In this document: in pieces, positions 1 to 7,281 of the stretch
How positions within the stretch are numbered: the first letter of the stretch is position 1
Layout: each line of letters begins with the position of its first letter
Source: Alistipes sp. CAG:514
Lineage (GTDB): Bacteria; Bacteroidota; Bacteroidia; Bacteroidales; UBA932
NCBI GenBank assembly: GCA_000431015.1
Contig: HF986047.1
Coordinates: forward strand, 12,094-26,329
Length of the DNA stretch: 14,236 bases
Direction of reading: 5' to 3'
Notes under the pieces: generated by a model
Databases searched by the model: none
What the model was told of the DNA's origin: nothing
What the model saw: only the letters and a program-made list of their open reading frames with translations
Translations under genes and position numbers: made by a program

Positions 1-1
1 G

Positions 2-1180
2 GAGGGAAAGAGATACAAGCTGAATCTGAAATACATTGAGAGTGACGGCCAGCTCGCCTTCGAGCTTCTCGTGGATGACTCCACGAACGAGATCTACGAC
101 AACATCATCTTCGAGGCCACATCCACCGGTGTCGCCCAGTCTTCCCGCTACGAGGTCTGGGCCGGTCATTTCACCGCCCACGCCGACGTGGACGAAGGCC
201 AGTACGACAAGGACAAGGTCTTCTTCGAGGTCAGGGAAAAAGGCTCCGGGGAGTGGCGTCAGGTGAAAGCGACCCGTGAGGCCGAAGGAACCTACAGCGC
301 CGAGATAACCGGACTGACACCCTCAACCACCTACGAGTACCGCCTCGTCCTGACGAACACGGAATCCAATGAGGTTGAGTACATCCCGTCATCACTGGAC
401 ATCACGACCGAGAACGCTCCGGGAGTGCCGAATGGCGGCTTCGAGACAACATCGAACGCCGAAAGCGGCAAGTACAAGTCGTTCTACGATCCGTCTTCCC
501 CTGAAGAGTCACTGCAGAAGAAATGGTGGTGCAACGGCAACGCCGGCTCCACGTCCGTCGGATCACAGTATGCGATCTGCTACCCTGACGCCTCTGATTT
601 CAAGGAAGGGAGCCAGTCAGTCTGCCTGCAGTCGCGCAATGTCATCGTGAAATTCGCCGCCGGCAACCTGTTCAGCGGGCATTTCGGTGAGACCATCGGC
701 ACGAAAGGCGGAACCGTCTTCTTCGGAAGGCCGTTCACCGCAAGACCGACAGCGCTCCGTCTGTGGGTAAAGTACACCGGAGGAATCATTGACTGCGCCG
801 AATCCGGAGTCCCGGACGAGGGAAAGAAGGGCAACTACGACAAAGCTTCCATCAAGGTGGCCCTCGGCGTGTGGAACTACAGGAAATACGGCGGTGATCC
901 GGACAGTCCTGTCAAGGTCAACACCACCGACGTAAGCACGTTCGTTGACTACAACACAGACGAATCCACCATCGCCTCGGGCGAGAGGATCATCCCGTCC
1001 GACGGATCGAATCCGGCTAAGGACTGGATACAGGTGACGATTCCTATCGACTACAGAAACAAAACCACCTACCCGACCCACATCATCATCAGCTGCGCGG
1101 CCAGCATGTACGGAGACTATTTCTCCGGTCACGACGGCAGCAAGCTGTGGATTGACGGGATGGAACTGATCTACGAATAG
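2..1180 (+). CDS. PCMD-domain surface protein, 5'-truncated by the window edge
   Basis: The frame is open from the first bases of the window, so the true start and any signal peptide lie upstream; the GTG at 71 is internal. The visible 392 residues begin with a beta-rich stretch (KLNLKYIESDGQLAF, LLVDDSTNE) that resembles the end of a DUF4493-like domain (tentative). A fibronectin-III-like module follows, ending near GLTPSTTYEYRLVLTN. The last ~245 residues form a PCMD domain (putative carbohydrate metabolism domain, PF13201), recognised by NGGFET, WWCNGNAGST, FAAGNLFSG, GRPFTARPTAL and the terminal GDYFSGHDGSKLWIDGMEL. This half matches the PCMD half of the protein at 2680-4284 segment by segment, so the two are paralogues. 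Known PCMD proteins are exported Bacteroidota proteins with carbohydrate-binding-like folds, but no activity is established. Surface location is inferred from the family and from the barrel genes that follow 2 nt downstream. Confidence 0.88.
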   Translation, partial: EGKRYKLNLKYIESDGQLAFELLVDDSTNEIYDNIIFEATSTGVAQSSRYEVWAGHFTAHADVDEGQYDKDKVFFEVREKGSGEWRQVKATREAEGTYSAEITGLTPSTTYEYRLVLTNTESNEVEYIPSSLDITTENAPGVPNGGFETTSNAESGKYKSFYDPSSPEESLQKKWWCNGNAGSTSVGSQYAICYPDASDFKEGSQSVCLQSRNVIVKFAAGNLFSGHFGETIGTKGGTVFFGRPFTARPTALRLWVKYTGGIIDCAESGVPDEGKKGNYDKASIKVALGVWNYRKYGGDPDSPVKVNTTDVSTFVDYNTDESTIASGERIIPSDGSNPAKDWIQVTIPIDYRNKTTYPTHIIISCAASMYGDYFSGHDGSKLWIDGMELIYE

Positions 1181-1182
1181 TC

Positions 1183-1923
1183 ATGAGAAACGGATTCCGG
1201 CTAATTGCTGTCGTACTTCTGATCCTTGGGCCGTTGACGGCCCGTGGACAGAGGATGGACAGAGGCATCGATCTGACATCCCAGCCCTGCTTCGTCAAGA
1301 AAGGCACGTGGATGATCGGGGGCGGAGCCAGCTACATGCTGCACAACAACAATGACTCGCGGCTGCTTGTTGTCAACGGCATCAACTCTACCGGCTACAC
1401 CCTGTCCGTCAGCCCGGCGTTCTGCTACATGCTCAAGGACAACAAGGGAGTAGGAATGAGGATCGGCTACAGGAGAAACATGTTCAAGCTGGATTCCGCC
1501 AAGGTCAACTTCGAGGACATCGACCTGTCACTGAACAACTTCCATAAGATAAGCCACGCCTTTGAGATCCAGGGTATCGGACGCTACTATATTCCTGTCG
1601 GACAGCTCAAGCGACTGGGACTGTTCAACGAGCTGCAACTCTCCTACAGCTACGGCCAGGGAAAGGTCATGGACGGACACGGCAACAAGATAAACGCCTC
1701 CTACGAGACCTCCAACGCCCTGGGAATCAACGTCTGCCCGGGATTCATGGCTTTCATCACGGACAAGCTCGCCATCGACGTGAGCGTGAACATGCTCGGT
1801 CTCCATTTTGAATGGACAGAGCAGTCACACAACCGCGTCGCGGAAGGCGACAGAAGCCTGACCTTGATCAACTTCAAGGTCAACCTCCTTGCGATTGGAT
1901 TTAGTCTTTACTATTACCTGTAG
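1183..1923 (+). CDS. Small outer-membrane beta-barrel protein, first of two tandem paralogues
   Basis: This 246-residue protein starts with a clear Sec signal peptide (MRNGFRLIAVVLLILGPLTARG, cleavage near GQ). The mature part is made of alternating-hydrophobicity strands (GGGASYML, YTLSVSPAFCYML, GVGMRIGYRR, LFNELQLSYSYG, LAIDVSVNML) and ends in aromatic and hydrophobic residues (SLYYYL), as expected of an outer-membrane barrel of about 8-10 strands. It aligns along its length with the next protein: NDSxxLxLV, SPxxxY, KxNxxVGxRxxY, a DLSLN block, and the paired strands GINVCPGFMAFITDKL and KLAVHPGLMVFVTNSI. The ATG is 2 nt after the upstream stop and has no Shine-Dalgarno-like sequence, suggesting translation by reinitiation. 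I do not recognise a named family. A role as membrane anchor or export partner for the flanking PCMD proteins is inference from gene order only. Confidence 0.85.
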   Translation: MRNGFRLIAVVLLILGPLTARGQRMDRGIDLTSQPCFVKKGTWMIGGGASYMLHNNNDSRLLVVNGINSTGYTLSVSPAFCYMLKDNKGVGMRIGYRRNMFKLDSAKVNFEDIDLSLNNFHKISHAFEIQGIGRYYIPVGQLKRLGLFNELQLSYSYGQGKVMDGHGNKINASYETSNALGINVCPGFMAFITDKLAIDVSVNMLGLHFEWTEQSHNRVAEGDRSLTLINFKVNLLAIGFSLYYYL

Positions 1924-1926
1924 CCG

Positions 1927-2676
1927 ATGAAAAGGATAGCGCTGACAATCTTAATGATCTGCTTTTCGAGCCTCAGCCTCCAGGCCGAGGAGAAAGTTAA
2001 AGAGGCTCCGACCGAGGAAAAACGAGGTCCGGACCGCCTGTTCATGCCAAAGGGAGATTTCTCGGCAGGAGCGCAGTTCTCCTATGTAGACCTGCTCAGC
2101 AATGACAGCGAGTACCTCATGCTGGTCCAGCATCTGGACGCCAACGCCACGATAATGACATTCTCTCCCTACCTTGACTATTCCTACAAGAACAATCGTT
2201 CCGTAGGACTTAGGGCGAAATATTCATCAGCGAAAGGCGGTATCTCCAAAGCTGATCTCTCCATGCTCAGCGATGACCTTTCATTCTCCCTGAATGACAT
2301 CCTGGCCGACTCGCGCTCCATCCAGGCCGAGATTTACCACCGCGCCTACGCCCCGCTGGACAAGAGCAGCCGCTTCGGTGTCTTCACCGATGTCTCCCTG
2401 GGCTATTCGCACACCAGAACCTCCTTCTCCTACAACGAGGAGAGTCTGGACACCTATGCCATCGCAAACCGACTCAAGCTCGCCGTCCATCCCGGCCTGA
2501 TGGTCTTCGTGACCAACAGCATCAGCACCCACGTGGCGATCGGCATCGGCGGAGCGACCTACAACCACATCGACTACTACAAGAACGGTGAGGTCGTGGG
2601 GACGAGGGATTTCTCCAAAGTGCGCTTCATGCTTGACATTCTCGACATTTCATTCGGACTAAGTTTCCACCTATAG
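1927..2676 (+). CDS. Small outer-membrane beta-barrel protein, second tandem paralogue
   Basis: This 249-residue protein has a signal peptide (MKRIALTILMICFSSLSLQA, cleavage before EEK). A short charged linker rich in K and E follows (residues ~21-36). Then come repeated amphipathic beta strands: FSAGAQFSYVDLL, TFSPYLDYSY, SVGLRAKYSS, FGVFTDVSLGYSH, THVAIGIGGATY. The C-terminus is DISFGLSFHL. It is a diverged paralogue of the barrel at 1183-1923, and the pair probably arose by tandem duplication. Such barrels beside PCMD lipoproteins are, to my memory, usually annotated as hypothetical in Bacteroidota; I cannot confirm that here. The gene lies 3 nt after the previous stop and 3 nt before the next start, so it is almost certainly co-translated with both neighbours. 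Transport substrate, if any, is unknown. Confidence 0.86.
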   Translation: MKRIALTILMICFSSLSLQAEEKVKEAPTEEKRGPDRLFMPKGDFSAGAQFSYVDLLSNDSEYLMLVQHLDANATIMTFSPYLDYSYKNNRSVGLRAKYSSAKGGISKADLSMLSDDLSFSLNDILADSRSIQAEIYHRAYAPLDKSSRFGVFTDVSLGYSHTRTSFSYNEESLDTYAIANRLKLAVHPGLMVFVTNSISTHVAIGIGGATYNHIDYYKNGEVVGTRDFSKVRFMLDILDISFGLSFHL

Positions 2677-2679
2677 GCT

Positions 2680-4284
2680 ATGTGCTACAGACTCCTATCA
2701 TTTCTTATGGCGCTGATCGCCACTCTGTCCTGCATCAGGAATGACATACCATACCCTGATGTCAAGGCAGAGATAACCAGTCTTCAGGTCAAGGGCGCCA
2801 AATCGGTGAGCATCGACAAAGACGCCATGGTGGTTGTGGTCACTCTTGAGGAGGCGGCAGACATCCACAACGTCAGCATCACCGGGGTCACCTTCAACGA
2901 GAAGGCCGTCGAGCCTTCGGTGTCACTGACCGGCACACACGACCTGTCCTCGCCTTACAGTTTCACCCTTAATCTCTACGGCAGGGATTTCGGCTGGAAG
3001 ATCCGGGCGGAGCAGCCGGTGGAGCGCTACTTCACCGTGGCCGGGCAGACCGGAGAGACCGTGATCGACGCTGAAAACCTTAGGGTTCTGTTCAAAATAC
3101 CTATGGGGATTGACATGCGGAAACTTAGCGTGACATCCATGAAACTCGGCCCGGAGGAGATCACGAGGTACAATCCGACCGCCGCGGAACTGCATGACTT
3201 CTCAAATCCGGTCGTCGTGATGGCTTCCTACAAGGGCGTGACACAGGAATGGACGCTGTTCGCGGAAAGGGTGAAGACATCCGTCACCATGTCCCGTCCG
3301 GAGCCGTGGACCAGGGTGGCCTGGCTGAAGGCTTCCGGCATCGAGGGCCGTGACAACGGTTTCCGCATCAGAAAGACCGGTGAGACACAGTGGAGGAACA
3401 TCGGAGACGTCACATCCATCGGCGGCACCTTCACCGCGATGGCTGACGGCCTTGAGCCGCTTACGGACTACGAATGTGTGGCCTTCAGCGGAGACGAGGT
3501 GACGGGGGTCGAAAGATTCACCACGGAGGCGGAACGCCAGTTGCCGAACTCCGGCTTCGAGACGTTCAGCAACGCCGAGTCCACAAAATATTACTCGTTC
3601 TACAATCCTGACCTGTCGGATCCTACCCTCAAGAGCAAATGGTGGGGCAGCGGCAACAAGGGATCGACGACCGTCGGATCAAGCTACGCCATCACAAAGC
3701 CGGATGAGACGGAGAAAGTCGAGGGAAAATATTCATTGAAGATGGAGTCGCAGTACGTCATCGTCAAATTCGCGGCCGGCAATGTCTTCTCCGGTGAATA
3801 TGCCGGTAACGTGGGCATCTCCGGCGGCAAGATCCGGATGGGGCGTCCGTTCACCCTGCGTCCGAGAAAGTTGACCGCCTGGATCAAGTACAAAAGCGGA
3901 AAGATTCAGCAGAAGACATTGGGAGGCTACCCGGAGGGTGATGAGGTCAAGGTCGGTGACAATGACCGCGGAATCGTGTGGATGGCGCTCGGCGACTGGA
4001 GATCAAAGGATTACGGCGGCTCTGCCGACTGTCCGGTGGAGGTGAACACCACAAAGGAGGACACCTTCTTCGATCCAAAGGGACCGAACGTCATCGCCTA
4101 CGGCAAATTCGTCACGGATCATGACATGGGGTGGACAAAGATCGAGATCCCTCTTGAATATGTCTCCACATCCCGCCGTCCTACCCACATCATAGTTTCC
4201 TGCGCCGCGAGCATGCTCGGAGACTACTTCACCGGCAGCCCCGACTCAATCATGTGGATCGACGACATCCGTCTGGAATATTAA
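2680..4284 (+). CDS. PCMD-domain outer-membrane lipoprotein
   Basis: This complete protein has 534 residues. The N-terminus MCYRLLSFLMALIATLSC is a lipoprotein signal with the lipidated cysteine at residue 18, followed by IRNDIPYPDV, an opening I associate with this lipoprotein type. Order of parts: two beta-sandwich-like modules (about residues 28-110 and 111-195), a fibronectin-III-like module (about 196-285, containing GFRIRKTGETQWRNIG and GLEPLTDYECVAF), then a PCMD domain from LPNSGFET (about 287) to the end (GDYFTGSPDSIMWIDDIRL). The PCMD part is clearly paralogous to the protein ending at 1180, sharing SNAES, KWW, NGST-type turns, VIVKFAAGN, GRPFT, KVNTT/EVNTT, PTHIIxSCAASM and GDYF. 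The last gene of the cluster, it faces nrdG tail to tail across 87 nt in which I see no hairpin terminator. Surface display by lipidation is inferred. A polysaccharide ligand is possible but unproven. Confidence 0.9.
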   Translation: MCYRLLSFLMALIATLSCIRNDIPYPDVKAEITSLQVKGAKSVSIDKDAMVVVVTLEEAADIHNVSITGVTFNEKAVEPSVSLTGTHDLSSPYSFTLNLYGRDFGWKIRAEQPVERYFTVAGQTGETVIDAENLRVLFKIPMGIDMRKLSVTSMKLGPEEITRYNPTAAELHDFSNPVVVMASYKGVTQEWTLFAERVKTSVTMSRPEPWTRVAWLKASGIEGRDNGFRIRKTGETQWRNIGDVTSIGGTFTAMADGLEPLTDYECVAFSGDEVTGVERFTTEAERQLPNSGFETFSNAESTKYYSFYNPDLSDPTLKSKWWGSGNKGSTTVGSSYAITKPDETEKVEGKYSLKMESQYVIVKFAAGNVFSGEYAGNVGISGGKIRMGRPFTLRPRKLTAWIKYKSGKIQQKTLGGYPEGDEVKVGDNDRGIVWMALGDWRSKDYGGSADCPVEVNTTKEDTFFDPKGPNVIAYGKFVTDHDMGWTKIEIPLEYVSTSRRPTHIIVSCAASMLGDYFTGSPDSIMWIDDIRLEY

Positions 4285-4371
4285 GTAATCCTTAAAAAAA
4301 GTTGGTAAAGATTTGGCGCAGTAGTTTCGAGGATAGATGTCGTGGGGAGAAGGAGTGTGTCGGTTCAAGGA

Positions 4372-4863
4372 CTACTGAACATTCTGATCTATGCCCCGAT
4401 GCCAGAAGCGGGAGGTGATGTCCGTCAATGAATATGAATCCGCTTCGTGAGCGACTTTATACAAGCGCTGGTTAGTGGTTTTGGAGTTCAAAGGGCCGAA
4501 TGATTCGATGTACGGCCCCACCTTCACATAATCAAAATTCTCGAATATCTTGTCCTCCACCGCGTTCCGTCCCGAGTACAAGGCGGCGGCAAGCCCTTTG
4601 GAGCGGACGTGGGCGGCCAGCCTCAGCAGAGATTCCGGATCCCTTCCCTCACCGAGGAACAGGAAGCAGTCCACCCCGAAATTGTCAGCGACCAGAGAAT
4701 CAATGACTTTCTCGGTCAATTCAACACCTACATCCGTCTTCAGAAAAGGAGAATGGCATCCTATGCAATTACCTTGGCAGTTGCTTATGTCAACCGCCAA
4801 GGTAACTCTATCGGGAATCTCCTCGATGACCACCGAGGTCATCTCAGGAACATATTTGATCAT
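4372..4863 (-). CDS. nrdG: Anaerobic ribonucleotide reductase activating protein (radical SAM)
   Basis: NrdG is the radical-SAM activase that uses a 4Fe-4S cluster and S-adenosylmethionine to place the glycyl radical on NrdD. The protein has 163 residues, usual for the family. The cluster motif CxxxCxxC is present as NCQGNCIGCH, with cysteines 29, 33 and 36. Supporting landmarks are EIPDRVTLAVDISNC, CHSPFL, LYSGR, YVKVGPYIESFGPLNSKTTNQR and a C-terminal RFWHR, all as in Bacteroides NrdG. The frame is open far upstream inside nrdD, but I chose the ATG at 4863: the family begins just there, and a GGAGG sequence (4874-4878) lies 10 nt upstream, within the end of nrdD. The start is 5 nt after the nrdD stop, so the two are translationally coupled. 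The usual glycine-rich MGGD segment reads LGEGRDP here, a mild variant. Confidence 0.95.
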   Translation of the reverse strand: MIKYVPEMTSVVIEEIPDRVTLAVDISNCQGNCIGCHSPFLKTDVGVELTEKVIDSLVADNFGVDCFLFLGEGRDPESLLRLAAHVRSKGLAAALYSGRNAVEDKIFENFDYVKVGPYIESFGPLNSKTTNQRLYKVAHEADSYSLTDITSRFWHRGIDQNVQ

Positions 4864-4868
4864 ATTCG

Positions 4869-7091
4869 TTAAGCCTCCTCCTGTGCCGCAGCCTTGGAGC
4901 CATCGTGGTTGTAGAACCTGTGGGCGGCCTCGACCTGGCGCATCTCGCTGAACGAGGACACACGCTTGAGGTAACCGATCACACGGGTCAGGTAGTCCAG
5001 ATTGTGGCTTCCGCACTTAGGGCAGACCTCAAGGGTGTCCTTGCTGATGTAGCCACAGTCATTGCAGACGGTGTTGCGGCAGTTGAATGTGAAGTAGTTG
5101 GTGCCGTAGTGGGCGGCGGTCTTCAGAAGCTGGCGGTACTGGTCCTTGGTAAGATGCTCGGCCACGTTCATGTGGAGGGCGGAGCCGCCGTCCAGATGCT
5201 TGACATACTCGTTGCCGTGCAGCTTGAACTTGTCGATCATCGAAAGCGAGTCATCCTCAGGATTGTAGAAGTACGAGCTGTACATGTTGTGCTTCGGGGA
5301 GACGTAGAAACCGTCCTTCTGGTCCCACTTGTAGTTCTTGCCGGAAAGATTCTCTCCCGGAACAAACTCCGTGTTGAACATCGTGTCCGGAGTCTTGTCC
5401 TTCTTGTTGGACCGGTTGATGGTCTCAAGGATGACATCCACGAACTCGTTGTACTCAGGATTAGGGCTTATAGTAAGGCCGAGGAACTCGGCGGCGTCGG
5501 TGAGGCCGTTCACGCCGATGGTGAGGTACTGCCTCTTCATGTCGATGAAACCGGCCTGGTAGACATCCAGCATGCGGGCCGCGAGGAAGTCCTTGATGAT
5601 CTCGTTGAAGGCGATCTGGTACTTGTGCACACGCTCGGTCTCCTCGGTCACCGCCGCGCGGATATATTCATAAAGCTGGTTCTTGTCATAGTCGGCTCTG
5701 GTCAGCGCCTTAGAGCCGTCCACCACGATGCCCTTCCTCTCAAGGAAGTAGCGTCTTGTGGCAAGCTGGATGAGCCGGTTCAGATTGATTGTCATGACTG
5801 ACTTGGAACCGGTTGACACCGAGGCCGTTCCCATCGAGTATTGGTGCGTGGTGTGGTTGTGCGACTCGTCAATCTTGTCCAGCTCGGTGATCGAGTTGCG
5901 CAGACGGCAGCAGCTCGCGAGGCTGTCCGGACTGTCGGAGAGGTAGCAGAAGAAGCTGTGTCCCTTCGACCACATCTCCGCCGTGAAGTCGGCATATTCC
6001 TTGTCGATGAAATCGTCCTTGCCGTCGGTCAGCAGAGCCATCGTCTCGACAGGAAAGGTCAGGATGTAGCGGTTCCTCTCCTCGTTGAACCAGTTCATGA
6101 AATGCTTCTGGAGCCATGAAAGGGTCTCCCATTTCGGCTCTGAGCCGTCAGGGAAACGGAAGTCGCCGAACACGCCGCGGAAGTAGCTCTCGTCGAAGTA
6201 GCTGATGTTCCAGAACACCGTCTGATACCCACGGTTGCCGGCAGGCATATTCATGGAATGTACAACCTGCTGGAAGTAGTTGTCGATGACTTTCACAAGC
6301 GTCCTCTTCTTGGCGTTCATCTCCACGACATCCTCAAGGTGATCAAGATAGTCGTCACCGTAGTCCTTGCGGATGAAGTAGTCCAGGTACATCAGGAACT
6401 CCGGGGTCGCAACGGCTCCCATGAACTGGGAGGAGATTGAATATACCAGATTGATGAACTCGCCGCAGAACGACTTGAGGTCGGTCGGAGCCACGGACAC
6501 ACCGCCAAGCTTGATGAGGCCGTCCACAAGGAACGGGTACATCGTGATGGCGACGCAGTAAGGGTAGCCAGGGGTGCCGCTCTCGTCGTGCTTGTAAAGG
6601 ACGTGACTCTCAAGATCCTTGATGTACTGGCCCGCGAGCGAGCGTCCGTACAGAGCCTTGATCTTGTCCTTCATGATGTAACGGTTCTGCTTGATGTTGT
6701 TCTCCTTGTAGAGCTCCTGGCCGAGGGTCACGATGTTCTTGCGGGTGACATTGGCGTTGGCGTCGAACTTGGAGCCGGTGGCGGCGTTGGACGCGGCGAT
6801 GTAGTCGCGGATGAAGTCGCGCTTCTTGCGCAGATCCAGACCCGCGTCAAACTTCTCTATGTAGGCCACGGCGACCTTCTTGTTGATGGACATCAGGCTC
6901 TCCTCGACCTGACGCCTGATCTCACGGCTGGTGATCTTGTCATAAATGTAGAGGTTCTCCGCGATCGAGACAACCACAGCCTCGGGACATTCCTCGCCAG
7001 CTGTCTTGTAGGCCTCGCGTATGCCGTTCATCAATTTGACCTTGTCGTACTCCTCATAAGAGCCATTGGTCTTGCGTACAGTTACATCCAT
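4869..7091 (-). CDS. nrdD: Anaerobic (class III) ribonucleoside-triphosphate reductase
   Basis: NrdD reduces ribonucleoside triphosphates to deoxyribonucleotides without oxygen, using a glycyl radical installed by NrdG. The 740 residues carry every expected part. An N-terminal ATP-cone regulatory domain spans about residues 1-95 (VRKTNGSYEEYDKVKL). The catalytic barrel contains the active-site cysteine region LASCCRLRN (Cys394/395). Near the C-terminus is the structural zinc site, with Cys676, 679, 690 and 693 in two CxxC pairs. The glycyl-radical loop TRVIGYL has Gly706 as the radical site. The ATG at 7091 gives MDVTVRKTNG, so the cone starts at once as usual. nrdG follows 5 nt downstream, the normal pair. 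The gene implies anaerobic growth; oxygen would cleave the protein at the glycyl radical. The 190 nt upstream contain inverted repeats, described separately. Confidence 0.97.
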   Translation of the reverse strand: MDVTVRKTNGSYEEYDKVKLMNGIREAYKTAGEECPEAVVVSIAENLYIYDKITSREIRRQVEESLMSINKKVAVAYIEKFDAGLDLRKKRDFIRDYIAASNAATGSKFDANANVTRKNIVTLGQELYKENNIKQNRYIMKDKIKALYGRSLAGQYIKDLESHVLYKHDESGTPGYPYCVAITMYPFLVDGLIKLGGVSVAPTDLKSFCGEFINLVYSISSQFMGAVATPEFLMYLDYFIRKDYGDDYLDHLEDVVEMNAKKRTLVKVIDNYFQQVVHSMNMPAGNRGYQTVFWNISYFDESYFRGVFGDFRFPDGSEPKWETLSWLQKHFMNWFNEERNRYILTFPVETMALLTDGKDDFIDKEYADFTAEMWSKGHSFFCYLSDSPDSLASCCRLRNSITELDKIDESHNHTTHQYSMGTASVSTGSKSVMTINLNRLIQLATRRYFLERKGIVVDGSKALTRADYDKNQLYEYIRAAVTEETERVHKYQIAFNEIIKDFLAARMLDVYQAGFIDMKRQYLTIGVNGLTDAAEFLGLTISPNPEYNEFVDVILETINRSNKKDKTPDTMFNTEFVPGENLSGKNYKWDQKDGFYVSPKHNMYSSYFYNPEDDSLSMIDKFKLHGNEYVKHLDGGSALHMNVAEHLTKDQYRQLLKTAAHYGTNYFTFNCRNTVCNDCGYISKDTLEVCPKCGSHNLDYLTRVIGYLKRVSSFSEMRQVEAAHRFYNHDGSKAAAQEEA

Positions 7092-7185
7092 ATTCAGTTT
7101 ATTTTATTTCGATAAGTATTGCCGACTGGTTATCCAGGTTACAAAGCCGGCCCGATCCCCGCAATGGGAGTCGAACCGACTTTCA
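7092..7185 (-). promoter_or_regulatory. Probable nrdD 5' leader with small hairpins
   Basis: Read on the minus strand toward nrdD, this stretch contains a perfect 5-bp hairpin AGTCG-GTT-CGACT, then TCCC-ATTGCG-GGGA, a palindromic GCCGGC, and CTGG-ATAA-CCAG. The last ~45 nt before the start codon are AT-rich and unstructured. If the -7-like box at 7186-7193 is used, this would be the mRNA leader. I do not recognise a known riboswitch class. The GGTTCGACTCCC piece looks like a tRNA T-arm but does not complete a tRNA fold. Confidence 0.3.
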
Positions 7186-7193
7186 CAAAGTTA
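7186..7193 (-). promoter_or_regulatory. Candidate Bacteroidota -7 promoter box for nrdDG
   Basis: The minus-strand octamer TAACTTTG fits the Bacteroidota sigma-ABfr -7 consensus TAnnTTTG exactly. A weak TGTG stands about 22 nt upstream in place of the -33 TTTG. It lies 95 nt upstream of the nrdD start, in the only sizeable gap before it. The match is short and unconfirmed. Confidence 0.35.
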
Positions 7194-7241
7194 GCAGATA
7201 ATTCGGCCTGTCGGTCACATTTATCGCTAAAGTTATCAACA

Positions 7242-7275
7242 ATCGCGCAACATAATTGTTAATTTGTTGCGCGAT
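7242..7275 (-). terminator. Strong inverted repeat after the purine permease gene, likely terminator
   Basis: The arms ATCGCGCAACA (7242-7252) and TGTTGCGCGAT (7265-7275) are a perfect 11-bp inverted repeat separated by 12 nt. Inside the spacer, AATT can pair with AATT across GTT, extending the hairpin past a bulge. It begins 6 nt after the permease stop codon and precedes the nrdD promoter region, the place expected for a transcription terminator. The minus-strand tail (TGTTGATAACTTT) is only moderately T-rich, so it is not a classical intrinsic terminator. A protein-binding operator is the alternative. Confidence 0.55.
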
Positions 7276-7281
7276 AATTAA

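Noticed and set aside
4285..4371. Bidirectional terminator between the PCMD lipoprotein gene and nrdG
   Set aside because: There is an A-run but no convincing inverted repeat beside it.
4864..5016. 51-residue N-terminal extension of nrdG
   Set aside because: It is read from the end of nrdD in another frame, has no NrdG similarity, and the ATG at 4863 has a GGAGG site and the family's normal N-terminus.
4905..5801. 298-codon open frame on the plus strand
   Set aside because: It is antisense to nrdD, is made of repeated Val/Leu/Asp/His-type residues typical of the complementary strand of GC-rich genes, and shows no domain.
7150..7200. Possible tRNA gene on the minus strand, because of GGTTCGACTCCC
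   Set aside because: The T-stem has a mismatch, the 3' acceptor-like TGCGGGG has no complementary 5' strand at the right distance, and no anticodon or D arm can be drawn.
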